Shown here: piece by piece, positions 8,492 to 17,011 of the stretch
Numbering within the stretch: position 1 is the stretch's first letter
Layout of the letters: every line of letters starts with the position of its first letter
NCBI GenBank assembly: GCA_963721445.1
Contig: CAVRIZ010000005.1
Span: 1,426,001-1,490,000 of the forward strand
DNA from: DAIOEK01 sp963721445
Lineage (GTDB): Bacteria > Chloroflexota > Anaerolineae > Anaerolineales > Anaerolineaceae
Direction: 5' to 3'
DNA length: 64,000 bases
The notes under the pieces: model-generated
Seen by the model: only the letters and a program-made list of their open reading frames with translations
The model's database searches: none
What the model was told of the DNA's origin: nothing
Translations under genes and position numbers: made by a program

Positions 8492-10426
8492 CTACGTTGC
8501 TGATTCCGCAACGGGTAAGACCACAGTGACATTCGTTCCCTGGTCAGGGACTGAGTCCACCCAGATCCGACCCTGGTGATTGTCCACGATCGACTTGACG
8601 ATCGAAAGACCTAATCCCGTTCCGGGCATATCGGATGTGGCGTTGGATGCCCGATAGAATTTATCGAAGATATACGGGAGATCCAACGGTGGAATTCCAA
8701 CTCCGGTGTCGCCTACCTGCAAGATCAGTTGATTGCCATCCACCTGGACTTCGATCTTGACTTTTCCGCTCTCGGGTGTGTATTTGATGGCATTGTCCAC
8801 CAGATTGTCCACCATCTGCCGGAGTTGGATCGGATTACCAAAGAGAGGTGGCAGCTTATCAGGAAGTTCCCGTGTGACCTGAAGTTTATGGGCTTTCAAT
8901 TTCTCTGAGAACATATCCAGTGAGCCATCCAATATGGTGCTCATAGACACGGTTTCCTTGCGGGTATCGAAACCAGATTCAATTCGTCCGAGATTCAACA
9001 GGTCATTCACCAACGCCGTGATACTGTGCACGCTGGCCTGGACCCGGTGAATAAAATCCCGTTGGAGATCATTGATCGGACCTGCCCGATCGAGTAGTTC
9101 AATATACCCAAGAATGGCTGTCAGAGGGGACCGTAGGTCATGTGAAATTGTTGACACAAAATCGTTTTTCAGGCGATCGAGCTTCTTGTGATAGGTGATG
9201 TCATGGAAGGTGATGGCGATCCCCACGTCTGTGATCGGAGTGAGTTGAGCGCTAAAAACCCGCCCATCGTCCAATTCCACTTCGCACTGGTTGGGGTAGT
9301 GTTCGGAGCCGGGTGTCTTTAACAGATCGAGTAGCTCAGCTTTTTGGACTACATCGGTGAAAAGTTTCCCTTGCAATGATGCGTCGCCCAGGTTGAACGC
9401 GGATCGCGCAGTTTGATTTGCCAGTATAAATCGCTGATCCGGGTCAAGGACGATCGCACCATCCTGAATATTCGTGATGATCGTCTCCAATTTATTCCGG
9501 TCGTAGGTGGCCGCGGAATAGAGATGTGCATTTTCAATCGCGATGACCGCATAATCGGCGATTGTGGACAGCAGCTTGACATGATGATCTGTGAAGGTGG
9601 TTCGGTTGTGCCGGTTATCCACACCCAAAACGCCGACGGTTTGTCCACGGCTGAGAAGGGGAACATAGATCAGGCTGTGCACCAGGTAAGAGGTTTTGAT
9701 CTTTTGTGGTGTCTGCTCATCCAGGAGGACGGGCTGCCCGGTACGGACAACAGAACCAGCCAGGGAATCGTGGATGGGTAAACGGAATGTTCGGACAAAT
9801 TCTTCCTGGAAATTTCGGCTTGCCCGCATATACAGGTCGCCGGATATTTCATCCATCAATAAAAGGCTGCCCTCTTCCGCACCGGTCAGATCGACAGCCG
9901 CGTCCACAACCGAAGCCAGGACATAGTCCAGGTTGAGAGAAGCCGTGATGGAGCGACCAAGCTGAGCCAGTGTTTCGATCTCATCCATCCGGCGTTGCAA
10001 GCTGGCGGTGGCGCGCTTGGATTCGAGGATGACCCAGTCTTTTCGGAATTTTGCCTGTTTGATCGATCGCTGAACAGCCTGAAGGATATCTTCGGTCTTC
10101 AATGGTAAACACAAGTAATCCATTACGCCTGTGCGTAACGCGTCTTTTAATAGCTCCGGCGTGTCATTATTTACAAACAATAGCACTGGCAATGCGGGGT
10201 AACGTCTGATCAGGTTACGGGCTAATTCCAGCCCATTCCCGTCTGTTAGTTTCTCGCTCAAAATCACCAGGGATGGCTGATTGGTTTCCAACATCTTTTC
10301 AGCAGCGGCTTTTTCCTTGATTGCCGTTACGCTATAACCGGACGAACGTAAAACACGTTCCAAAAGGTAATTGGCCTGGTTATCGGAAATAATGATAAAG
10401 ATTAGGTCTTTTGAGTTGTCCGGCAT
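8492..10426 (-). CDS. Hybrid sensor histidine kinase with degenerate receiver (REC-GAF-PAS-HisKA-HATPase)
   Basis: This 644-residue soluble signalling protein has no membrane segment. Residues 1-125 form a receiver-like domain, but the phosphoacceptor position reads LVILSEKL, with Ser57 where an aspartate is expected, so it is probably a pseudo-receiver. A GAF domain follows (about 165-305), then a PAS-like domain (310-410). The kinase core contains the phosphoacceptor histidine in STISHDLRSPL near residue 428 and an ATPase domain with N box (DNLVDNAIKYTP), G1 (GDTGVGIPP) and G2 (GTGLGLSIV). It is the second gene of a pair, 37 bp after a protein with a good receiver and a dead kinase. The signal and output are unknown. 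Confidence 0.92.
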   Translation of the reverse strand: MPDNSKDLIFIIISDNQANYLLERVLRSSGYSVTAIKEKAAAEKMLETNQPSLVILSEKLTDGNGLELARNLIRRYPALPVLLFVNNDTPELLKDALRTGVMDYLCLPLKTEDILQAVQRSIKQAKFRKDWVILESKRATASLQRRMDEIETLAQLGRSITASLNLDYVLASVVDAAVDLTGAEEGSLLLMDEISGDLYMRASRNFQEEFVRTFRLPIHDSLAGSVVRTGQPVLLDEQTPQKIKTSYLVHSLIYVPLLSRGQTVGVLGVDNRHNRTTFTDHHVKLLSTIADYAVIAIENAHLYSAATYDRNKLETIITNIQDGAIVLDPDQRFILANQTARSAFNLGDASLQGKLFTDVVQKAELLDLLKTPGSEHYPNQCEVELDDGRVFSAQLTPITDVGIAITFHDITYHKKLDRLKNDFVSTISHDLRSPLTAILGYIELLDRAGPINDLQRDFIHRVQASVHSITALVNDLLNLGRIESGFDTRKETVSMSTILDGSLDMFSEKLKAHKLQVTRELPDKLPPLFGNPIQLRQMVDNLVDNAIKYTPESGKVKIEVQVDGNQLILQVGDTGVGIPPLDLPYIFDKFYRASNATSDMPGTGLGLSIVKSIVDNHQGRIWVDSVPDQGTNVTVVLPVAESAT

Positions 10427-10463
10427 GATACAAATCCTGATCTGACTTCACCTGTGCGTAAAA

Positions 10464-12098
10464 TTACGCGGGTGGAAGCAGAGTAAAATGGAAAATGGAT
10501 CCCTGGCTCGGGTTGGATTCAGCCCAAACCTTACCGCCATGTGCGGCGATAATTTCTTTTACCTGACCGAGTAATTGGGAACCGTTTAATGAGCGCCGAG
10601 ACAATTCTCCCTTACCCCCTTCACCAGACAAATTGAGCTGCTGGGTTTCAATTTCAGCCAGGCTATTTCTTACAAGACAATGGACCTGACCATCGATCAT
10701 TTTTTCCACCCGCATGGATACCTGTCCGCCATGTGGTGTATTTCGTAATGCATTACTCACCAATCGGTCGATTGCCTGATCCACCTGGTCTGGATCCGCA
10801 TAGGCCATGATCTCTTCTGAAGAGTAGTCAGCTGTAAGGAGAATGTCATCTTCTTCTGCGGCTGCTTTGTATCGTTCGATCACCTTCTGACCAATCTCGA
10901 CCGCATTCAAAGCTACCATCTGGGTGGGGAGAGGGTTGGTGGGTATTTTCGATACTTTTTCCAATGCTGAAAGACTTTGCTTTAGCTTTCCTCTGGCAGG
11001 TTCTAATAATTGTTTCTGCGCATCCGTCAAAGTCGGTTGGATCATTTCCAGGTTTCGGATGGCTTCTTCAAGCGGTGCGGCCAGTTCTTTGCCAGCCCCC
11101 TTGAGAATTTCATTTTTGGTTTTGGCTCCTGCCTGCGCACTTTCTGCTGCACGTTGCATATAACGCGCTCTATCTTCAAGGGCTCGAAAAAGACGGGCAT
11201 TTACCAGGGAAATGGATGCGTAATCTGCGACGGCTTCGACCAGTTTTTGTTCGCTGGCGTTGAAGGGTTTGGGCGCGCGTCTGACTATGGCTAATAATGC
11301 AATCACCTGCTTCTGAACTTTGATCGGTGAGATGAGCGCAGATTGACCCAGATCGCTGAATCGAAATCGTTTGAGCGGCTCCCCGTGAATCGCCAATGTT
11401 TCCCCGGACATGGCGACCAAAGAGCTAATCCCGTCATCCCAGGGCTGTCCCATTTTACTAACCAGGGAAGCAGGCAGATTGAGATGTGCGGCAAGCAGAA
11501 ATCCCCGGTCTCCTTCGTCCCGTACGAGGAACCAGCCGATATCTCCATTGGAGACTTTTACCGCGCCATCCACAATTTTATCGAAGAGGATGGATTGGTC
11601 GGTGACCGATGTGACCGCTTTTCCGATGGAAAAGATCGTCGTTAACTCGCGAACCCGGTTTTGCAGTTCGAGATTTGTTTGCTGAAGTTGACGATCCAGC
11701 CTTTCGCGTTCCCGACGATCATGAACCTGTTTAATGACGCGTTCCACCACCGCTATGACTTCGGCTTCTTTGACCGGCCAGAGCAGAAAATCGGTTGCTC
11801 CCAGGCGGAACGATTGCACCAGGTCTTCTTCTCCGCCCTTTTTGGTCAGGGCAATGATCGGGATCGATATCCCCTGCGAATTCAGGGCTACCATCAAATC
11901 TTTTCCACTCAGACTGGGGAGATTCAAATCCACGATGATGATATCGGGTGAAAACTGGATTGCCTTGGCAATGGCAGACTGAGCGTCTGGAGCAGTTTGC
12001 ACCTGGTACCCCATGGATTGCAATGCCTGCCGGCCGATCAGATCACTGATATCTGCGTCGTTTTCTACGATTAATATTCGGTCCCGGTTTGTTCCCAT
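10464..12098 (-). CDS. Receiver-GAF protein with histidine-less kinase domain
   Basis: This 544-residue protein begins with a complete receiver domain: acidic pocket in LIVENDADIS, phosphoacceptor Asp57 in IIIVDLNLPS, and the conserved lysine in LLWPVK. A coiled-coil linker and GAF domain follow (about 150-310). The region aligned with HisKA reads KNEILKGAGKELAAPL, where the family has SHELRTPL, so the phosphoacceptor histidine is replaced by lysine (near residue 337). The ATPase domain is partly kept, with an N box (AIDRLVSNALRNTP) and a C-terminal LGQVKEIIAAHGGKVW, but the G boxes are weak. It is probably a phosphorylatable regulator partner for the kinase encoded just downstream. No strong ribosome binding site precedes the ATG. 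Confidence 0.88.
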   Translation of the reverse strand: MGTNRDRILIVENDADISDLIGRQALQSMGYQVQTAPDAQSAIAKAIQFSPDIIIVDLNLPSLSGKDLMVALNSQGISIPIIALTKKGGEEDLVQSFRLGATDFLLWPVKEAEVIAVVERVIKQVHDRRERERLDRQLQQTNLELQNRVRELTTIFSIGKAVTSVTDQSILFDKIVDGAVKVSNGDIGWFLVRDEGDRGFLLAAHLNLPASLVSKMGQPWDDGISSLVAMSGETLAIHGEPLKRFRFSDLGQSALISPIKVQKQVIALLAIVRRAPKPFNASEQKLVEAVADYASISLVNARLFRALEDRARYMQRAAESAQAGAKTKNEILKGAGKELAAPLEEAIRNLEMIQPTLTDAQKQLLEPARGKLKQSLSALEKVSKIPTNPLPTQMVALNAVEIGQKVIERYKAAAEEDDILLTADYSSEEIMAYADPDQVDQAIDRLVSNALRNTPHGGQVSMRVEKMIDGQVHCLVRNSLAEIETQQLNLSGEGGKGELSRRSLNGSQLLGQVKEIIAAHGGKVWAESNPSQGSIFHFTLLPPA

Positions 12099-12135
12099 GC
12101 GATTAATAATAGCATTAATAAAGAAAATAGGGGAG

Positions 12136-13233
12136 TCAAGCTCGATCCGGCTGTTGTTGGGTTATACAATGGATGTTTCCGCCACCCAGTAAGATCTCGC
12201 GGGCATAAATGCCAACAATTTTCCGGTCAGGAATGGCTTTTTTAAGGATCGAAAGCGCTAACTCATCGTGGCGATCATTGAAAATGGGTACTACCACACC
12301 GCCGTTGCAATAATAAAAATTGATATACGATGCAGCCAGTCGGTCTCCTTCTTTCCGTGGCAGTGTACCGTCAACCATTTCAACACCAGCAGATTCCTCC
12401 TGGGTAATGGTAATGGGATCGGGTAAGGGAACTTTTACGATCTCGAGGTTACGACCTCGCGCGTCCACCATTCGGGATAAACGAAGAAAGGCATCCAGCG
12501 AAATTGGATATTGACGGTCGAGCGGATCATCGGTCCAGGCAAGGGCAACCACGCCCGGTCTTAAAAAACAGGCGAAGTTATCCACATGCCCATTTGTCTC
12601 GTCCATAAATATTCCCTGAGTCAACCAGAGGATCTTTTCTACACCCGTATATTGCCGAAGTGCTTCTTCTATTTCTTTCTTATCCATGCCAGGATTGCGG
12701 TTGGGGTTCAGCAAACATTCCTCGGTAGTCAACAGTGTCCCATCGCCGTCGACATGAATCGAACCACCTTCCAGGACAAAGGGAGCTTTATAGCGATCCA
12801 CCCGCTCGATATCAAGCACTTTTCGGGCGACCAGGTCATCCTGATCCCACGGAAAATACAACCCGCCCGATAGCCCTCCCCATGCGTTAAAATCCCAATC
12901 CACTCCCCGGATTCCATTCTGGCGGTTGACCACGAAGGTGGGACCGCAATCCCGCATCCAGGCATCATTATTCGATATCTCCACTACCCGTATTGTGGCT
13001 GGCAGCATTTGCCTCGCGTTTTGATATTGGCGGGCAGAGACACACATTGTCACCGGCTCAAACTCTGAGATCGCATTGGCTACTTCAACAAATGCGGCTT
13101 GAGCTGGCCTGGCGCCAGCGCGCCAATTATCCGGACGTTCCGGCCATAACATCCAGGTGCCGTTATGCCTGGAGAACTCAGCTGGCATAAAATATCCATC
13201 TTCTCGGGGAGTACTCTCAATGAGAAAGCTCAT
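12136..13233 (-). CDS. aguA: Agmatine deiminase
   Basis: This enzyme hydrolyses agmatine to N-carbamoylputrescine and ammonia. The 365-residue protein shows the guanidine-deiminase motifs: NNDAWMRDCGPTFV (substrate and catalytic acidic residues), MDETNGHVDNFACF (His/Asp) and the catalytic cysteine near the C-terminus in LGGGNIHCITQQQP. I start it at 13233 because a strong GGAAGGAAGAG precedes that ATG; the longest frame would begin 16 codons earlier. It follows the carbamoyltransferase gene by 44 bp, so the two enzymes of the agmatine deiminase route are co-transcribed. The carbamate kinase that usually completes the ATP-yielding route is not in the window. Confidence 0.93.
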   Translation of the reverse strand: MSFLIESTPREDGYFMPAEFSRHNGTWMLWPERPDNWRAGARPAQAAFVEVANAISEFEPVTMCVSARQYQNARQMLPATIRVVEISNNDAWMRDCGPTFVVNRQNGIRGVDWDFNAWGGLSGGLYFPWDQDDLVARKVLDIERVDRYKAPFVLEGGSIHVDGDGTLLTTEECLLNPNRNPGMDKKEIEEALRQYTGVEKILWLTQGIFMDETNGHVDNFACFLRPGVVALAWTDDPLDRQYPISLDAFLRLSRMVDARGRNLEIVKVPLPDPITITQEESAGVEMVDGTLPRKEGDRLAASYINFYYCNGGVVVPIFNDRHDELALSILKKAIPDRKIVGIYAREILLGGGNIHCITQQQPDRA

Positions 13234-13277
13234 ATTCTCTTCCTTCCACCAGGGGATAGCCGAATTAATTACTAAGG

Positions 13278-14291
13278 TCATCCCAGTTGGAGCATTTTCT
13301 CAACCTCAACTTTATGAAAAGCCTTTAACTCTTCAGTTGGGTGCATTAAATGGGGATAGACGAAATACACAAGCAGCCCTTTTTCAGTATGTAACCGATT
13401 TTCCGATTGGTCGAACACGATCGAACGAGGATGATCGATGACCTCGTCCGTCACCTCCACATTGCGCGACGCCGGCAGGCAATGCATAAATTTGCAGTGA
13501 CCGGGTGCTTTGTTGAAGAGTTCTTTGTTCACCTGATACACCGGCATAAAGGCAGAACGACGCTCGGGAATCTGATCCTCCTGTCCAACCCACCACCATA
13601 GATCGGTATAGATGAAGTCAGCCTCCCGTACCGCTTCAACGGGGTCTTCTGTCAATGTGAGTTTACCGCCTGCTTTGATTGCATTCTTCCGCGCCCAACC
13701 CAACCACTCTGCGGGAGCCTGGTATTTGGCAGGAGCTGCTTGTATAAAATTGATCCCCAACCTGGTGCAGATGAGCATTAAAGAACTCAGCACATTCGTG
13801 GCATCACCAATGAATGTGACATTGAGATCTTCCAGCTTTTTCCCCGCGGGAGCATGTTCAATCATCGTAAGAACATCACAAACAACCTGGGTTGGATGGT
13901 TGTAATCGGTCAATCCGTTGATCACGGGAACAGTGGCAAATTTGGCCAGGTCTGTAACGGTTTGATGCTTCAACGTGCGAGCTTCGATCACATCACACAT
14001 CCTGGAAAGGACCTGGGCAGTATCATAGAGCAATTCGCGCACACCCAGATGAATTTCGCCGGGTTTCAGATACAGTGCATGTCCACCCAATTCAGTCATC
14101 GCCACTTCAAATGAGACCCGGGTGCGGGTCGAAGGTTCTTCGAAGAGCATTGCCAGGGTTGCATCCTGTAGTAATTTGGGAGTACAACCCTGTTTGTCTG
14201 CGGTTTTGATTCTTCGAATCAGGTCGATGATTCGGAGCATCTCAGCCTTGGAGAAATCTTCCGTATCAATGAAGTGGCGTACTTTCGGCAT
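13278..14291 (-). CDS. Putrescine (or ornithine) carbamoyltransferase
   Basis: This 337-residue transcarbamylase carries the carbamoyl phosphate site STRTRVSFE, the HPTQ motif and the HCLP motif that contributes the catalytic cysteine. The length and the YTDLWWWVGQED region, together with the adjacent agmatine deiminase, favour putrescine carbamoyltransferase, which phosphorolyses carbamoylputrescine to putrescine and carbamoyl phosphate. Ornithine carbamoyltransferase is the alternative; the two cannot be separated safely by eye. AAAAGGAGAC precedes the ATG. An Lrp-type regulator lies immediately downstream on the same strand. Confidence 0.88.
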   Translation of the reverse strand: MPKVRHFIDTEDFSKAEMLRIIDLIRRIKTADKQGCTPKLLQDATLAMLFEEPSTRTRVSFEVAMTELGGHALYLKPGEIHLGVRELLYDTAQVLSRMCDVIEARTLKHQTVTDLAKFATVPVINGLTDYNHPTQVVCDVLTMIEHAPAGKKLEDLNVTFIGDATNVLSSLMLICTRLGINFIQAAPAKYQAPAEWLGWARKNAIKAGGKLTLTEDPVEAVREADFIYTDLWWWVGQEDQIPERRSAFMPVYQVNKELFNKAPGHCKFMHCLPASRNVEVTDEVIDHPRSIVFDQSENRLHTEKGLLVYFVYPHLMHPTEELKAFHKVEVEKMLQLG

Positions 14292-14323
14292 ATAGGTCTC
14301 CTTTTAATTGCGGGCTGATTAGT

Positions 14324-14800
14324 TTAGTGGAAATCGGCTGCCGGGGGCATCCATTCATCAATGCTGCGTAGTACGCGCGGAACCAGGGCATATCCTTTTA
14401 CTTTAATGCCTGGGATCGCAGGTAATGTACGCCGTAAGAATTCCCTCATCTGATTGTTGTCTTTAAACCGGGCTTCGATGGATAGATCAGTGGATCCCTG
14501 TCCATACGCTACATACGAAATTTCAGACATGGAAAGGAGCTTATCCAGAATGGCTTGTTCATGATCCATGGAGGCTTCCAGAAAGACGTCCACCGCCACC
14601 ACATAATCGAACGCATATGGATTTACAATGGCAGTCAGACGGATGATGCCACGTTCAATGAGCGAATCGATCCTATTCCTGACAGTCCGTTCGTTTAGGT
14701 TGTGCTTCCGGGCGATGTCCGCCGAGCTGAGGCGCGCATTCTTACGTAGCTCATTAATGATAGTCTGGTCGAGACCGTCAAACCTGTGTTTAGTGGCCAT
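14324..14800 (-). CDS. Lrp/AsnC family transcriptional regulator
   Basis: This 158-residue protein has an N-terminal winged helix-turn-helix (DQTIINELRKNARLSSADIA and LNERTVRNRIDSLIERGII) and a C-terminal RAM ligand-binding domain ending in GYALVPRVLRSIDEW. The frame stays open further upstream but that part overlaps the DUF554 gene on the other strand; the ATG at 14800 has a GGAAAGAAT ribosome binding site. Family members respond to amino acids. Its place just upstream of the agmatine genes, on the same strand and divergent from DUF554, suggests it controls one or both neighbours; that is inference. Confidence 0.9.
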   Translation of the reverse strand: MATKHRFDGLDQTIINELRKNARLSSADIARKHNLNERTVRNRIDSLIERGIIRLTAIVNPYAFDYVVAVDVFLEASMDHEQAILDKLLSMSEISYVAYGQGSTDLSIEARFKDNNQMREFLRRTLPAIPGIKVKGYALVPRVLRSIDEWMPPAADFH

Positions 14801-14843
14801 ATTCTTTCCGATTGGGAATTCAACTCTTCCGATATTTTCAAAT

Positions 14844-14872
14844 AGTATAGCATTGTCAAGCAGTAAATCCAA
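14844..14872 (-). promoter_or_regulatory. Probable promoter of the Lrp-type regulator
   Basis: On the minus strand a TTGGAT box is followed after 17 bp by an extended -10 element (TGC then TATACT). The predicted start lies about 35 bases before the ATG at 14800. Confidence 0.5.
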
Positions 14873-14947
14873 ACCTTTAAGACTGTTTGGTTGCCGGATG
14901 ATATTCTCACAAAATGGGACAGTGTCCTCATCAGAGCACTTCTTTTG

Positions 14948-14953
14948 GTACAA
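14948..14953 (+). promoter_or_regulatory. -10-like box just upstream of the DUF554 gene
   Basis: TACAAT ends 10 bases before the ATG at 14964, so the transcript would begin only a few bases before the start codon. No ribosome binding site is visible. No clear -35 box was found. Confidence 0.35.
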
Positions 14954-14963
14954 TAGAACACTT

Positions 14964-15677
14964 ATGATAGGAACTTGGATTAATTTCGCAGCCATTATCG
15001 CAGGCGGATGCCTGGGCGTTCTACTTGGTGGAAAACTAGGCGAACGAGTCAAATCAACCATTCTCGGCGCAATGGGTTTATTCGTCATTGCCATGGGTGT
15101 GCAGATGTTTTTAAAAACCTCCAACTCGCTTTTTACCCTGGGCGCACTCGTCATTGGTGGTCTCCTTGGTGAATGGTGGAAGATCGAGGAGGGTGTGACA
15201 CGTCTGGGAGGTTGGTTGGAAAGTAAATTCACCCACGAGACAGAATCCACCGATCGCGAAAAATTTATCCGGGGTTTCCTGATGGCTTCCGTCCTTTTTT
15301 GCGCAGGTCCGGTTGCAATCCTGGGATCGATCCAGGATGGGGCTCTTGGCAACCCGCAATTGTTAATTATTAAATCCATCCTGGACGGCCTCTTTGCCAT
15401 GTCGTTCGCTTCCACCCTCGGTATCGGTGTCGCATTTTCCGCCCTGCCTGTATTAGCTTACCAGGCGTTATTGACGCTTCTTAGTGTCCAGCTTCAGACC
15501 GTGTTGAACGAGATGATGATGCAAGAGTTGACCGCGGCCGGAGGCGTTGTATTGATGGCAGTTGGTGTAAGCGGAATTTTGGGTCTGATCAAGTTAAGGG
15601 TTGGTAGTTTGATTCCAACCCTGTTGATCGCGCCGTTACTGGTATGGCTGGCTCAGTTTTTTCAATGGATCAAGTAG
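14964..15677 (+). CDS. DUF554 family membrane protein
   Basis: This 237-residue protein consists mostly of hydrophobic helices with glycine-rich loops (IIAGGCLGVLLGG, FCAGPVAILGSIQDG), as in the DUF554/YdfK family of bacterial inner-membrane proteins. Their function is not established. The start at 14964 fits the family N-terminus MIGTWINFAAIIAGG; longer frames run into the divergent regulator. There is no clear ribosome binding site. It is followed after 16 bp by the mechanosensitive channel gene and probably shares its transcript and terminator. Confidence 0.85.
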   Translation: MIGTWINFAAIIAGGCLGVLLGGKLGERVKSTILGAMGLFVIAMGVQMFLKTSNSLFTLGALVIGGLLGEWWKIEEGVTRLGGWLESKFTHETESTDREKFIRGFLMASVLFCAGPVAILGSIQDGALGNPQLLIIKSILDGLFAMSFASTLGIGVAFSALPVLAYQALLTLLSVQLQTVLNEMMMQELTAAGGVVLMAVGVSGILGLIKLRVGSLIPTLLIAPLLVWLAQFFQWIK

Positions 15678-15693
15678 GATAAAAGAAAAGAAT

Positions 15694-16512
15694 ATGGACC
15701 CCATATCTTCAGGAATAGCGATCACCCAATCGCCAACCTTATCAACTCTTCTCACGATCGCTATCTATTATGTCGCAGCCTGGGTCTTATCCATCCTGAG
15801 TAGACAGGTCGTAAAACGTCTTTTTAGCCTGAGCCGGATAGCGCCAAAAGATCGTAGACCGAGTCTGGAACGAACAAAAACTATTCAGGCACTCAGTGCC
15901 AGCCTGGTCAACTTTTTCTTCTTCCTGATAGCAACAGCACTTTCCCTATTATTATTTGTTACACCCAGCACACTCGTCTGGGTTTTGGGTTTATTCAGCG
16001 CGGCGTTTGGAATTGCCGCCCGTCCAGTGGTATCCGATATCCTGGCGGGAATAGGCTTTCTGTTCAAAGAAACCTTTGATATTGGGGAAAAGGTGGAATT
16101 TATATTGGTTACAGGGAACTTGCAGGGTGTGATCGAAGCTGTGAACCTGACCACCACGGTCGTTCGTGCTCCAACTGGAGAGCAATACTCTCTTCCCAAC
16201 GGGGAGATTCGGGTTGTTCGAAATTTCAGCCGGGGAAAATTCTCACAGGTGGTTATCACCCTTTTTGTTTCGCCGGATGATCTTGCCCGAACCCTGGATA
16301 TTCTTAAACCGCTTGGTGACGAAGCGTTTCATCAAATTGAAGGGCAGGTTGAACCCTGGCAGGTCATCAGCTCTTCCAATGTGGCGACAACCAAAGTTGA
16401 ATTGACGATCATCGCAAAAGCGGTCCTGGGAAAAGGCGCGGAATTGAAGCTGCAACTCATCGACTTGATCCACGAGCGTTTGCGGATGGAAGATATAAAA
16501 ATGCAAGAATAA
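15694..16512 (+). CDS. mscS: MscS-family mechanosensitive ion channel
   Basis: This small-conductance mechanosensitive channel releases solutes on osmotic downshift. The 272-residue protein has three predicted membrane helices. The pore-lining third one is rich in glycine and alanine (LFSAAFGIAARPVVSDIL), followed by the beta domain motif around FDIGEKVEF and LPNGEIRVVRNFSRG. The C-terminal alpha/beta domain is present. It is co-directional with the DUF554 gene and is followed at once by a strong terminator. Confidence 0.92.
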   Translation: MDPISSGIAITQSPTLSTLLTIAIYYVAAWVLSILSRQVVKRLFSLSRIAPKDRRPSLERTKTIQALSASLVNFFFFLIATALSLLLFVTPSTLVWVLGLFSAAFGIAARPVVSDILAGIGFLFKETFDIGEKVEFILVTGNLQGVIEAVNLTTTVVRAPTGEQYSLPNGEIRVVRNFSRGKFSQVVITLFVSPDDLARTLDILKPLGDEAFHQIEGQVEPWQVISSSNVATTKVELTIIAKAVLGKGAELKLQLIDLIHERLRMEDIKMQE

Positions 16513-16554
16513 AAAAACAAATCCGGCAATTTCAAGGCCGGATTTGTTTTTTTT
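16511..16554. terminator. Bidirectional intrinsic terminator after mscS
   Basis: The arms aaacaaatccggc and gccggatttgttt flank an AT-rich loop, with seven A before and eight T after. The element serves mscS on the plus strand and the converging holin-like gene on the minus strand. Confidence 0.9.
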
Positions 16555-16573
16555 ATTGGTGTTTTCAGAATTA

Positions 16574-16963
16574 CTAATTGGATTCAGATCTTCGCTGCCG
16601 GGTGTTCCCACCTAGAATCAGGGAGAGTATGAAGCTGACGACGCTGATAATCAGAGCGCCGATAATGGCTGTCCAAAAGTTATCGATGGAAAACTGCAGA
16701 CCGAAGAGTTTGGCGATATCTTTTGTAAACCATAACATGAGCGCATTCGCGATGAACGTGAACAGACCTAATGTAACCACATACAGACCACAGGTCACGA
16801 ACGAAAAGATCGGCTTGATGATGGCGTTCACGATTCCAAAGACGAGCGCTACCAGCACGATCGTCAGGATTGCATTTCCACCCACAGTGATTCCTGGTAA
16901 AAGCCACGCGGTGGCTGCAATCGCTAGTGCATTAATTACAAGACGGACTAAAAATGAATTCAT
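16574..16963 (-). CDS. Phage holin family IV-like membrane protein
   Basis: This 129-residue protein has four hydrophobic segments (for example LVINALAIAATAWLLPGITV, ending in a GGNTRQRR tail). It fits the widespread four-helix family often annotated as mycobacterial phage holin superfamily IV (YvlD-like). Members in bacterial chromosomes are generally not phage lysis proteins, and no other phage genes are present here. The ATG at 16963 has a perfect GGAGGAAAA ribosome binding site. Its function is unknown, perhaps envelope stress. Confidence 0.85.
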   Translation of the reverse strand: MNSFLVRLVINALAIAATAWLLPGITVGGNAILTIVLVALVFGIVNAIIKPIFSFVTCGLYVVTLGLFTFIANALMLWFTKDIAKLFGLQFSIDNFWTAIIGALIISVVSFILSLILGGNTRQRRSESN

Positions 16964-17011
16964 AGTATTTTCCTCCAATTATTAATACGCCAAATCGAAC
17001 ATTTGGTTGCG

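Noticed and set aside
14801..15415. Upstream extension of the Lrp-type frame to 363 codons
   Set aside because: The extra part lies opposite the DUF554 coding region, has no protein features, and an ATG with a ribosome binding site at 14800 gives the correct family length.
16574..16963. Holin-like gene as part of a phage lysis cassette
   Set aside because: It has no endolysin or other phage neighbours, and such four-helix proteins are common in chromosomes.
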